Source: Dyadobacter sp. MSC1_007 (GTDB lineage: Bacteria > Bacteroidota > Bacteroidia > Cytophagales > Spirosomataceae). From it: a stretch of 64,000 nucleotides of DNA. The position numbers and the translations under genes are program-made. The stretch covers positions 62,001-126,000 of the forward strand of contig NZ_JAMOZL010000010.1 in the NCBI RefSeq assembly GCF_023667495.1, written 5' to 3'. The notes under the pieces are model-generated. The model did no database searches, was not told where the DNA came from, and was given only the letters and a program-made list of their open reading frames with translations. Of this stretch, positions 46,656 to 54,821 are shown in pieces. The stretch's first letter is position 1; the number at the start of each line of letters is the position of its first letter.

Positions 46656-46694
46656 AACAAGACCCTGCAAATTATTGATTTGCAGGGTCTTGTT
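46656..46694. terminator. strong palindromic terminator after PhyH
   Basis: AACAAGACCCTGCAAAT and its perfect complement form a 17-bp stem with a 5-base loop, then GATTTTTAG. The core is the same as in the GH74 terminator at 5129-5161. It is placed to stop transcription from either side. Confidence 0.85.
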
Positions 46695-46734
46695 GATTTT
46701 TAGTAAGTTACTATGTGCACCCTACGGGACAGAA

Positions 46735-46807
46735 GTCGAACCTTTTGTTAGAAGATTTGAGAAAATTGGCTGCGCTGTTTGAAAACAAATAATGCCTGGG
46801 TTCAGCT
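46735..46807 (+). repeat. dispersed repeat, copy B
   Basis: Second copy of the GTCGAACCTTTTGTTAGAAG repeat, 73 bases, ending GCCTGGGTTCAGCT. It lies in the tail-to-tail gap between PhyH and a minus-strand lipoprotein gene. Its left flank (46715-46730, GTGCACCCTACGGGAC) resembles a tRNA 3' end read on the minus strand. The rest of 46519-46895 is featureless apart from the terminator. Confidence 0.75.
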
Positions 46808-46895
46808 ATGATGTTGAGACCATTCATCGTTATGAAGTGTTCCATGGATAAAGCTGCCTTTTTAAGAAAAAAATAAGGGACTGAAGTGAGTGCGG

Positions 46896-47582
46896 CTATG
46901 GCCCCATTTGTACCCGGTATGTCAATTTTGCCTCTGAAATGTCTCGCAGTGCGCTGTAACTATGCGGCGCAGCAGTCAGTACTTCCCATGTGTTATAATT
47001 TAGTACAAATCCGTAGAGAATTGCGTTGTCCCATATGATGCTAGTCTGAGTAATGTGTCTTGACATTAAAAACAGAATATATGTTTCGAATATTTTTGTA
47101 TCGCCTATCGGCCACGAAGGGATTTCCTGATAGCTGTTGACATCATTAACAAGTACGCTGGGAAAGAAAATGTTGTCAGGACGGCTCGGACTGTTAAAAG
47201 GCTGCAGTGGCATTACCTTGTACTTGTTCCAGCCAGCCGATGGGCTGTTTACAATCCGTTTGACGTACATTTTGGTTCGATAAGTGAGGGCGAAAGTCGC
47301 ATGCCCTGAAAGCGGTTGAATATCACTGGCTTCGGACATGCTTAGGTTTCCCTGCAGTCGCTGGGGAGTGATCGTTTCAATGACCCGGTCGGTTTGTTTT
47401 TCAAAAAATTCTATTTTGGAAATCTCAAATTCGCATGGAAGTGCTCTGGGGGTACCATCGACGAGGTTGCAATTTGAAACGGGATCAGGATCGGGGACAT
47501 GGTGATCTTGGCAGGAAAATGCCATTGCAGTCAGCAGAATTGCCACGAACGCAGCAACCTTAAGCACTGAGTAGTTTTTCAT
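46896..47582 (-). CDS. lipoprotein of unknown function
   Basis: 228 residues. AFVAILLTAMAFSCQD is a lipoprotein signal (Cys24) followed by a Pro/Asp-rich linker (HHVPDPDPVSN). The mature domain looks beta-sandwich-like, with FEISKIEFFEKQTDRVIETI and repeated aromatic residues toward the C-terminus (DNAILYGFVLNYNTWEVL). I recognise no family. The start has a Lys-rich, signal-type N-terminus (MKNYSVLKV). Confidence 0.65.
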   Translation of the reverse strand: MKNYSVLKVAAFVAILLTAMAFSCQDHHVPDPDPVSNCNLVDGTPRALPCEFEISKIEFFEKQTDRVIETITPQRLQGNLSMSEASDIQPLSGHATFALTYRTKMYVKRIVNSPSAGWNKYKVMPLQPFNSPSRPDNIFFPSVLVNDVNSYQEIPSWPIGDTKIFETYILFLMSRHITQTSIIWDNAILYGFVLNYNTWEVLTAAPHSYSALRDISEAKLTYRVQMGP

Positions 47583-47696
47583 AGGGCTAAGTGGTAAGTT
47601 GGTAGAAGTTACAATTATAAGTAACTGTTTATCAATTGCTACTCGGTAACCTTGCGATTATACGTCGGCCTCGTCTGCGCCACTTGAGGTCCGGAT

Positions 47697-47909
47697 TCAG
47701 TTCCAGATCCAAATCACTTTTTCATACTCGAAAACGGTGATGAGTCTAACTTTTATGTCAATCTCGTGATCGTTCTTTCGTAGGAGTGTCTGCCGTGTCT
47801 GATTAACAGTCGCCGGAATTCTTGGCAACCATCGCCCTTCGTTTCTTAAATTGTTTTCAAGTTCCTCTATTTTGTCCCCTCTGAGTCTCTGCCGCCTGCC
47901 AGCGGGCAT
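47697..47909 (-). CDS. small hypothetical ORF
   Basis: 70 codons ending at 47697. The sequence is charged and protein-like (RRQRLRGDKIEELENNLRNE, then TLLRKNDHEIDIKVRLITVF and YEKVIWIWN), but there is no recognisable domain, and the 5' end (MPAG) may not be original. It could be the 3' remnant of a longer gene. The remaining parts of 47583-48139 show nothing else. Confidence 0.3.
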   Translation of the reverse strand: MPAGRRQRLRGDKIEELENNLRNEGRWLPRIPATVNQTRQTLLRKNDHEIDIKVRLITVFEYEKVIWIWN

Positions 47910-48139
47910 TCAATATGCCTCTAAGCGGAGTTCAAGTTATTACAGATATCTAGTTCGAGCGCTTTGCCGCGCAGCTGTTCGAAAGCTGTTTTTTCATGTC
48001 CTGAGTTAAAACTTTTAGACAGTGTTCATTTTACAGTCTCAGCGCGGATTATGTAATATTGGATAAATTCGATTTGAAATAGGGTATGAAAGGTAACAAT
48101 CTCAGTTTTACCTTTAATCAACTCTCCCTACTCCCTTAT

Positions 48140-51100
48140 ATGCTCAAAAGAACCTTTACTTTCTGCGTTTGCCTACTTTCCTTATTCGCCTTTTTAGGGC
48201 TTGCATATCAAAAAAAGCGAAGTGAACGCACCGCTGATTTGGTTATCATCGATGAATCCTTAAAAGACTGCCGCAAACTGGCAGCAGGCCTCTCTCCTGA
48301 AGCACGAGTGATTTATGTTCCAAATAGCCTGGACGGTTTTCGAAAGCTTGCAAAACAACTGGCCGCGCACGGGAAAGTGGAGCGGGTACACATCATGACA
48401 CACGGCACGGATGGAAATTTTGTGCTCGGGCAGACACAGCTCAATGGTGCCAATATTCGCGAAAACGACAACTTCTGGAAAAGCCTGGGGAATGTGCTTG
48501 AAGCCGGCAAATCCAGCCTGCTGATTTACAGCTGCCAGCTTACGGCCAGCCGCGATGGAGAAAGTTTTGTACAGCGCCTGCACAGCATGCTCGATGTGCC
48601 CGTAGCCGCTTCCAATGATCAGACCGGCTCCAAAAGCCGAGGCGGTGACTGGGATCTGGAGTATGTTGCCGGCAAGATAGTTAAACAGCACATATTGAAG
48701 CTCCTGAATTTCGAGGGCCTGCTTGTACCAACTTTTACGCAGCTGACCGGCGCGTCCAGCCCATTCACCGGGATGACGATCTCGCAGGGTAACCAGCTGA
48801 TCTACGGGGATTTTGATGCCGACGGCGATATCGATATCCATTCATACGACGGCTCTTCTCCCGTTAATGATTTTTGGCAAAACAATGGAAGCGGATCGTT
48901 TGCGAAAGTAACCGGTGCGGCGAGCCCTTTTCAGAATGTCGTTGAAAACGCAGTATTTTATTCTGCTTTGAATGCATTCGTGGCTGACTGGGACAATGAC
49001 GGAGACGACGATATCTATGTCCCGATGCGCAATAGCGCTACCAACGAAAAAAACTTTTACTACCGCAACGACCTTGGAAAATACGTGTTGCAGAGCGGCG
49101 CGGCAAGCCCGTTCAACGGAATCAACGTGAGCGGAAATAATCAGATGATCATCGGCGATTTCGATTCGGACGGCGACGTCGATCTGCATAGCTACCCGGG
49201 AAGCCAACTCGACAATGAATTCTGGCGCAATAACGGCAGTGGCGTGTTCAGCAAGGTGACTGGTGCCCAAAACCCTTTCAATAACCTGCCCGGAAAGGCG
49301 GCTTTTTCCAGTGCGCAATATGCCTACGTGCAAGACTTCGACAATGACGGGGATGTAGATATCTTTATGAGCCACGTCGGCAACACTTCGGTAAGGGATT
49401 ACTTCCGCAACGACGGCGGCGTATATTCAATACAAACTGGCGCGTCAAACCCATTCACCGGTATGACGATCGCTAGTGACAACCAGATAATTTTCGGTGA
49501 CTTCGACTCAGACGGGGACATCGACCTTCATACCTCCGATGGCTCTACCACGCTGGTTTTCTGGCGGAACAACGGCAGCGGCGTTTTTACCCAGGTTACT
49601 GGTGGTGGGAACCCTTTCAATACACTACCGAACGCGGGGGCCTTTTATAACAACGCACTAAGATCCTTCGTAGCCGACTGGGATAACGATGGAGATGTGG
49701 ACGTGTTCACCACCAACTACACTGCTGCGAATCAAAATTATTTCTTCCGGCAGAACGACGCGCCTCCCAAGATAACGGCTACCAGCCCGGCCCACCTGGC
49801 GACGGGCTTTTCCGTAAGTGGTAACATTTCGCTTACATTTAGCAGAGCAGTAACAGGCGCAGCGGGCAAGAACATACAGGTCCGTCGCAACGATAACAAT
49901 TCCATTTTTGCCAACATTGCCGCCAACAGTGCACAGGTGACCGGCGGTGGTACGAATACCATTACCATCAATCCGGCAACTGATTTCGACGGAGCGACAG
50001 TTTACTATGTGACAATCGACGAAGCCGCATTTGTGGATTCGGACGGTCGTATTTTCGAAGGGGTGAGTAATAACTCTTTGCTAAGGTTTACTACCGGCGC
50101 AGCACCGGTGGCGCCTACTGTGACTACCGCGTCGGTGAGTGAGATTACGATGACAACGGCGAAGTTGGGCGGTGACGTGACGGTCGATGGCGGCGTTAAC
50201 GTAACTGAGCGCGGCATTGTGTGGAGCACATCAACAGCGCCTACTACTGAGTTGTCCAATAAGGTTGCGATCGGTTCTGGGACGGGCACTTTCAGCGCCA
50301 CAGTGACAGGGCTGCCGGAAGGCACGCATATTTATACCCGGGCCTACGGCACTAACTCGAAAGGTACTTCCTACGGCAGCGAAGTGGATTTTTATACGAA
50401 AACGAGCGTGTCGTCCATTACGCCTCAGGATGCCACCCCGACCAACGCGAGTTCCGTTACGTACCAGGTCGTGTTCGCCCAGAGCGTTACCAATGTTAAC
50501 GCTACCGATTTCACCCTGACGACCAGCGGCTTGTCTGGCGCATCGGTTTCCAATGTTTCGGGATCCGGCACAACCTATTTAGTTACTGTGAACACCGGAA
50601 GCGGAAATGGGACCGTTAAATTGAACTTCTCAGCACTGACCGGTACCGTGCCGAACGTGAATGCAGCGTTCACCGCAGCAAGTGCCTATACGATCTACAA
50701 AGTGTCGAATGCCGGCGACTATTACAGGAGCGCCGCCTCGAATGGCACCTGGACCACGCCTGGCGACTGGCAATCTTCTCAAAACAACAGCTTCTGGATT
50801 ACGGCTACGTCTTCGCCGGGCACCAACGCGGCAACTACAGTCATTGCCACAGGGAAGACCATGCAGGTTCCAAACACAACGGATCTGCAAATCAACAACC
50901 TGACCGTAGATGGCTTGATGCATTCAGGCGACGGCACACACTCGGTGAGCGGCAGCTTCACCAATAACGGCGTGATCCAGGGGAATGCCACATTCTTACA
51001 TAATTCCTTTACAAATGTAGGTACCCTCGCTCCGGGAGAATCGCCCGGGAAGCTTACGTTTGCAAGCGGGCTGACTAACTCCGGGACATTGCTGATGGAA

Positions 51101-51880
51101 ATAGGCGGTACAACCGCGATTACGGGGTATGACCAGATCCAGTCCGGAACATTTACAGCAGGAGGAATTTTGTCGGTTTCATTTATTAATGGTTTCGCGC
51201 CTGCGCTCGATGATGCTTTTTTGCTCGTAAATGCGGTCATTATTACCGGCAATTTCACAACGCTAAACCTTCCCGATATAGCGCCCTTAATTTGGGAAAC
51301 AACCTATGCAGATGGCAAATTTACGATCAAAGCGATAAACGACCCGATGCCCGTTACCCTGATCAATTTTAAGGCTGCAAAAAATGAATCTGCCGTTGAT
51401 CTGGTTTGGAGCACTTCCAGCGAAGTCAATAGCAGCCACTTTGAGATTCAGCGCAGTAGGGAAGGTAACGTATGGGAGAATATTGGCACCGTCGCTACCC
51501 GTAATGATAATTCTGAAACTCAGCGCTACCGCTTCTCCGACGCTTTTCCCGGGCAGCCGGAAAACTTTTACCGCCTGCGCATGGTGGACACCGACGGCTC
51601 TTTTGCATTCAGCAAGATTGAGCATGTGAATTTCACAAATCCTAAAGAGCAAATCAGGATCTATCCCAACCCTGTGACGGATAGGATTTTTTTAGACGCT
51701 ATGGGGGCAGGGAGCATTGAGTTTGTGCAAATCTATTCAGTTGCGGGCACCAGGCATTATGCGGGGCGGTATTCTCAACCGGGCATTGATGTGAAAGCAC
51801 TCCCAGCCGGTATGTTCATATTTAAAGCAACAGGATTTAATGGGCGCATTTCAATCTTTAAATTTGTAAAAAACCAATAG
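48140..51880 (+). CDS. DUF4347 / FG-GAP / Ig-like giant surface protein with T9SS sorting domain
   Basis: 1246 residues from ATG 48140 (MLKRTFTFCVCLL gives a signal/anchor helix; the ATG at 48086 adds 18 residues before it). DUF4347 spans about 32-180: VHIMTHGTDGNFVLG has His88 and LLIYSCQLTASRDGESF has Cys132, then GGDWDLEYVAG. Three approximately 120-residue units follow, each with two FG-GAP cores (GDFDADGDIDIHS, DWDNDGDDDIYV). Next come an SbsA-like Ig domain (ATSPAHLATGFSVSGNISLT), further beta domains, and a type A T9SS signal (IYPNPVTDRIFL). The protein should be exported to the surface. The spacing of His-Gly and Cys in DUF4347 recalls clan CD cysteine peptidases. Confidence 0.82.
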   Translation: MLKRTFTFCVCLLSLFAFLGLAYQKKRSERTADLVIIDESLKDCRKLAAGLSPEARVIYVPNSLDGFRKLAKQLAAHGKVERVHIMTHGTDGNFVLGQTQLNGANIRENDNFWKSLGNVLEAGKSSLLIYSCQLTASRDGESFVQRLHSMLDVPVAASNDQTGSKSRGGDWDLEYVAGKIVKQHILKLLNFEGLLVPTFTQLTGASSPFTGMTISQGNQLIYGDFDADGDIDIHSYDGSSPVNDFWQNNGSGSFAKVTGAASPFQNVVENAVFYSALNAFVADWDNDGDDDIYVPMRNSATNEKNFYYRNDLGKYVLQSGAASPFNGINVSGNNQMIIGDFDSDGDVDLHSYPGSQLDNEFWRNNGSGVFSKVTGAQNPFNNLPGKAAFSSAQYAYVQDFDNDGDVDIFMSHVGNTSVRDYFRNDGGVYSIQTGASNPFTGMTIASDNQIIFGDFDSDGDIDLHTSDGSTTLVFWRNNGSGVFTQVTGGGNPFNTLPNAGAFYNNALRSFVADWDNDGDVDVFTTNYTAANQNYFFRQNDAPPKITATSPAHLATGFSVSGNISLTFSRAVTGAAGKNIQVRRNDNNSIFANIAANSAQVTGGGTNTITINPATDFDGATVYYVTIDEAAFVDSDGRIFEGVSNNSLLRFTTGAAPVAPTVTTASVSEITMTTAKLGGDVTVDGGVNVTERGIVWSTSTAPTTELSNKVAIGSGTGTFSATVTGLPEGTHIYTRAYGTNSKGTSYGSEVDFYTKTSVSSITPQDATPTNASSVTYQVVFAQSVTNVNATDFTLTTSGLSGASVSNVSGSGTTYLVTVNTGSGNGTVKLNFSALTGTVPNVNAAFTAASAYTIYKVSNAGDYYRSAASNGTWTTPGDWQSSQNNSFWITATSSPGTNAATTVIATGKTMQVPNTTDLQINNLTVDGLMHSGDGTHSVSGSFTNNGVIQGNATFLHNSFTNVGTLAPGESPGKLTFASGLTNSGTLLMEIGGTTAITGYDQIQSGTFTAGGILSVSFINGFAPALDDAFLLVNAVIITGNFTTLNLPDIAPLIWETTYADGKFTIKAINDPMPVTLINFKAAKNESAVDLVWSTSSEVNSSHFEIQRSREGNVWENIGTVATRNDNSETQRYRFSDAFPGQPENFYRLRMVDTDGSFAFSKIEHVNFTNPKEQIRIYPNPVTDRIFLDAMGAGSIEFVQIYSVAGTRHYAGRYSQPGIDVKALPAGMFIFKATGFNGRISIFKFVKNQ

Positions 51881-51913
51881 GGTGCTTTGCCTGGCTTAGA
51901 ATTGGCCCTTCAC

Positions 51914-51945
51914 AAAACGCCTGGGAACCAGTTCTCGGGCGTTTT
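51914..51945 (+). terminator. Rho-independent terminator of the DUF4347 gene
   Basis: AAAACGCC and GGCGTTTT form the stem, with CTGGGAAC/GTTCTC-type partial pairing inside, 34 bases past the stop. It is followed by ATAAT. Confidence 0.6.
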
Positions 51946-52291
51946 ATAATGCGATGCTTGAAATGAAAACAAAAGTTGAGTTAGCAACACATGAGTATTC
52001 TGCTAAAATCCAGCCATCTGTCGTGTACAGGAGTATTTTTGCTAAGTAAAAGTCCTTAAGCTGCAATTCTCCTTGAATCCGTGCGTCCACTTCTAAGCGG
52101 TCGTGTATGCGCACGAACTGACAAAACGCTACACTTACACCTTCGTCACAAAAAAGAAGGAATTTGTCAGGCAAAACCCACTATACTATTAAACTGATTC
52201 CCCTGTGAAAAGGGCGTATAATAAAGTTGACGCCCAGGACACACAACTTAAAATCGATACTGATGATACGAGCTTCCTATTCTTGTTGTCT
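51946..52291. other. gap with no supported gene
   Basis: A minus-strand frame at 51944-52174 (76 codons, including RIHDRLEVDARIQGELQLKD) is somewhat protein-like but overlaps the terminator arm and has no known motif; it may be a further remnant. Nothing else is visible before repeat copy C. Confidence 0.25.
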
Positions 52292-52358
52292 CCTTTTGTT
52301 AGAAGATTTGAGGAAGCTGGCTGCGCTGTTTGAACACAAATGGTGCCTGAGCCCGGCT
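52292..52358 (+). repeat. dispersed repeat, copy C
   Basis: 67 bases beginning CCTTTTGTTAGAAGATTTGA, the most diverged copy (ends GCCTGAGCCCGGCT). Unlike A and B it has no internal stop in the frame LLLEDLRKLAALFEHKWCL, so it may be closest to an ancestral coding form. It lies about 65 bases from the 3' end of the LanC remnant. Confidence 0.65.
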
Positions 52359-52424
52359 GTAACCCCGACCGGATATGAAAAACTCTTGATCTCATTCACT
52401 AAAATACCAGCACTACTACTCTTT

Positions 52425-52793
52425 TTATTCAAAAAGCGGCATCCGGGTAAACTCCGGACGGTTAAGTTCTTCGAACAGAACCGCTGCGCCGATGTTTCCT
52501 TATACAGACTATGGTTTCTCATTTGCCCTGAATAGCGGCAGCATTTGGTTAGCCATCCGTTTCGCCTCAGTCAGGTAAAAATCATCTTTCGTGGCATTGT
52601 AAACACTTAAAAGTGCATAGCACTCTCCTGATCTGCCACAACATAAGCTGCCATTTATACCAGCCAGAGCCGCATTCAAAAAGTGGCTGGCCGTTCTTTT
52701 TGCCAGTTCCAGATAACGTTCATCGGATGTAAAATGAAACAAAGATTTCCAAAAAAACGTGTATCCCGCCGATCCGTGGCACCAGCCGATTCT
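52425..52793 (-). pseudogene. LanC-like (lanthionine synthetase C) domain remnant
   Basis: The minus strand reads RIGWCHGSAGYTFFWKSLFH, then FLNAALAGINGSLCCGRSGE and CYALLSVYNATKDDFYLTEA. W-C-H-G-x-x-G and S-L-C-C-G-x-x-G are LanC motifs with Cys/His zinc ligands. After FRANEKP the frame is lost for about 20 bases; HSLYK and then GNIGAAVLFEELNRPEFTRM with PLFE and TAA complete a normal C-terminus in shifted frames. All earlier LanC sequence is missing. At 52793 it abuts the truncated hydrolase in another frame. In Bacteroidota such domains are often fused behind a kinase domain. Confidence 0.65.
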
Positions 52794-53296
52794 GGAGCAT
52801 CAGCCATGAAGATCTCGGCGACTGCCTCTTTTACAATTCCCACAACTCCAGCCTGTTCATCTACGATCAGGTTTTTGCCAATCAGGCTTTCAGAATCAGT
52901 TTGGGCAATGGATAACAAGCTATCGCCGTCCTGTGGCACATAGGCTGCGAGGTAAATGATTTTTTTGATTTGAGGTGCGATTAAATCAGCGACTGCTTTG
53001 ACAACTATGCCGCCGAAACTGTGACCGACCAATGTGATGTCCTTTTCATCACCGATTGCTTTTAAGACCTCGTATATATATAGTTGTAGGCTGATGTCCG
53101 AAACAGATGTTTCATCGCTACCGTGACCCGGCAGGTTCACTGTGATTACCCTGTTTCCGGTCAAGACGAGCTCGGCGGCAGTAATATGCCAGTCGTTGGC
53201 AGACGACCACGCCCCGTGGACTACTACTATGGTGTTAATTTCTGTCAAAGGCAATGAGCCTTTATTCATTTCTTCGGTGTTAACTTGGTTTTGCAT
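52794..53296 (-). pseudogene. alpha/beta hydrolase, 3'-truncated
   Basis: From the ATG at 53296 (MQNQVNTEEMNKG) the frame encodes the first 165 or so residues of an approximately 240-residue esterase of the salicylate-esterase/pheophorbidase type: VVVHGAWSSANDWHITAAEL, the nucleophile elbow TLVGHSFGGIVVKA, and IIYLAAYVPQDGDSLL. After EIFMADAPE the sequence runs into the LanC remnant in a foreign frame. The catalytic Asp and His region is gone, so it is almost certainly inactive. The open frame continues to 52676 only by chance. Confidence 0.7.
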
Positions 53297-53419
53297 AGCA
53301 GTATTGTTTAGTACTATGCAAAGAAATGGCGAATAAAACCGACCACACTTGCCCTGTGACAAGTAATGAGAATAGAGTCATTTTTAATAGTCCGACTTAT
53401 GGTTGGCGTATCGCCGTAG

Positions 53420-53545
53420 CTGCTCCCATCTTGGCAATTCAGGGTTGAATTAGACAGCTTAACGGAAATGGAGACGATCCCAGCCGACATACACAGGTTC
53501 GAGGATTTCTTTGTTTCGGAAATCAGTCTGGAAAATGTCAATTAA
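53420..53545 (+). pseudogene. orphan C-terminal gene fragment
   Basis: 41 codons between an in-frame TAG and a TAA read LLPSWQFRVELDSLTEMETI then PADIHRFEDFFVSEISLENV. The charged, idiomatic sequence and natural stop suggest the tail of a lost gene; family not recognised. Between here and 53817 I see nothing else. Confidence 0.3.
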
Positions 53546-53817
53546 AAATTTTCTTAGAAAGGAAATGTCAAAGTGCAACCCGCATTGAATGTATCAATTT
53601 TTGTAGTGAGAGAGCGGCAATAAATTTTATCTATAAGATTCTGGTGTCAAATCAATCGGTCGATATTTTTGACACTTATTGAGATTCGTCTGCAAATCGG
53701 TTGACGAATGAACCAATGATGTGAAATGGTGGCCTGGTCTAACTACCATTGAAAAGACGTGTAAGTTTGGGTTTCTCAGATCAATAGCTTTGTTGGTGTC
53801 ACCACATCTGTGTTTAG

Positions 53818-53961
53818 AAGGCGTTTTTTACAGGGGTGTTGAAGCGAGTAGGGCAGGTGCTTGGACATATCCACGGAGATTTCGAGCCGATCCACTACTT
53901 AGAGAAGAGATTAAGTTTGGAACCTGAAGTGTACATTGCTTTTAAAAAAAGATCGGCATAA
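53818..53961 (+). pseudogene. orphan C-terminal gene fragment before a terminator
   Basis: 47 codons after an in-frame TAG read KAFFTGVLKRVGQVLGHIHG then DFEPIHYLEKRLSLEPEVYI and AFKKRSA, stop. Its stop is three bases from a hairpin terminator, as expected for the true 3' end of a gene whose body has been deleted. Family not recognised. Confidence 0.35.
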
Positions 53962-53963
53962 AA

Positions 53964-53991
53964 AGAGCTGTATAACACTCCATACAGCTCT
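53964..53991. terminator. bidirectional terminator
   Basis: AGAGCTGTAT-AACACTCC-ATACAGCTCT, a perfect 10-bp stem. It serves the minus-strand SDR gene ending at 54008 and would also close the orphan gene fragment on the plus strand. Confidence 0.75.
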
Positions 53992-54007
53992 CTTCATTCA
54001 GATGGCT

Positions 54008-54745
54008 TTAAACCAATAAGCCCCCACCATCAATCACCAGATTTTGTCCGGTGCCAAATTGTTGTTTCATCAAATACAGGTGTGCCTGGGCAATGTCGTT
54101 AGCCTCGCCGACACGTTTGACAAGGTAACTCTCACTCATCAGGTTGTAAAGTCCTTCCCGGTCCTGCTCGCTCATTGCACCCCAAAGGTTAGTCTTTACT
54201 ACGCCAGGCACCACGCTGTTAACTCGTACGGGCGCCAGTTCCACGGCCATCGCTCTAACAAATCCTTCAACAGCCCCGCAGATGCTGCTGGCAACGCTCC
54301 AGCCCTTTCCCGGACGGGCGTTTGCAGTTCCGCTGGTGAGTGTGATCGAGCCCCCTGCGTCAATGCGCTGAGCGCCATATTTAACTGCTGCAAATGCGCC
54401 CCAAAAACGCAGGATGAAAAACTGCTGCGCATCCTGCAGCTCTGTTCCATCAATGGTGTTTAACGTCAAGTTTTCACCTGCCGTATACACTAGATGGTCA
54501 AAACGGCCGATGGCTTGAAACGCGTTTTTGATATTTTCTTCGTGACTAAGGTCTGCGGCGTGCCCTTGCGCGGTCGCGGGCAGTGTTTGCAAGGCCTGCT
54601 CAATCCGCCGGGGATTGCCTGATACAATGATCACCTGGGCGCCTTCAGCTGCGGCGGCCTGTGCTGTGGCCAACCCGATACCGGAACTTCCACCTAGGAT
54701 AACTACCCGTTTTCCTGCTAATAAACTGTTTTTTTGATTTTCCAT
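54008..54745 (-). CDS. SDR family oxidoreductase
   Basis: 245 residues from the ATG at 54745 (MENQKNSLLAGKRVVILGGS); upstream codons to 54784 are unlikely. GGSSGIGLATAQAAAAEGAQ is the cofactor motif. The usual catalytic Y-x-x-x-K is not obvious: the region after LTSGTANARPGKGWSVASSI has no YxxxK, so Ser is present but Tyr seems replaced. This is the arrangement of the SDR5-like atypical group, in which activity is doubtful or uses other residues. It ends NLVIDGGGLLV. It lies downstream of the Crp-type gene on the same strand. Confidence 0.75.
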   Translation of the reverse strand: MENQKNSLLAGKRVVILGGSSGIGLATAQAAAAEGAQVIIVSGNPRRIEQALQTLPATAQGHAADLSHEENIKNAFQAIGRFDHLVYTAGENLTLNTIDGTELQDAQQFFILRFWGAFAAVKYGAQRIDAGGSITLTSGTANARPGKGWSVASSICGAVEGFVRAMAVELAPVRVNSVVPGVVKTNLWGAMSEQDREGLYNLMSESYLVKRVGEANDIAQAHLYLMKQQFGTGQNLVIDGGGLLV

Positions 54746-54821
54746 ATGTGAAATTTTAACAGCTGCAAAATTCGGAATGTGCAACCAGGCTACACTTCAC
54801 ATATGTTAAAAAGAAACATCG

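Noticed and set aside
46700..46810. A complete minus-strand tRNA-Arg in and around repeat copy B (CTTCTAA anticodon-like loop and GGTTCGAC T-loop-like sequence).
   Set aside because: The T-stem does not pair (AAAGG against TCTGT) and no D-arm or 5' acceptor strand follows. Only the short flank 46715-46730 is kept, as a possible tRNA-end scar.
4920..52793. A functional lanthipeptide biosynthesis system.
   Set aside because: Only a kinase N-lobe and a frameshifted LanC C-terminus exist, about 47 kb apart. No precursor peptide, protease or dedicated transporter was recognised.
53721..53927. A 68-codon plus-strand frame (EGVFYRGVEASRAGAWTYPR).
   Set aside because: An alternative frame of the orphan fragment 53818-53961, whose reading is more protein-like and ends at the terminator.
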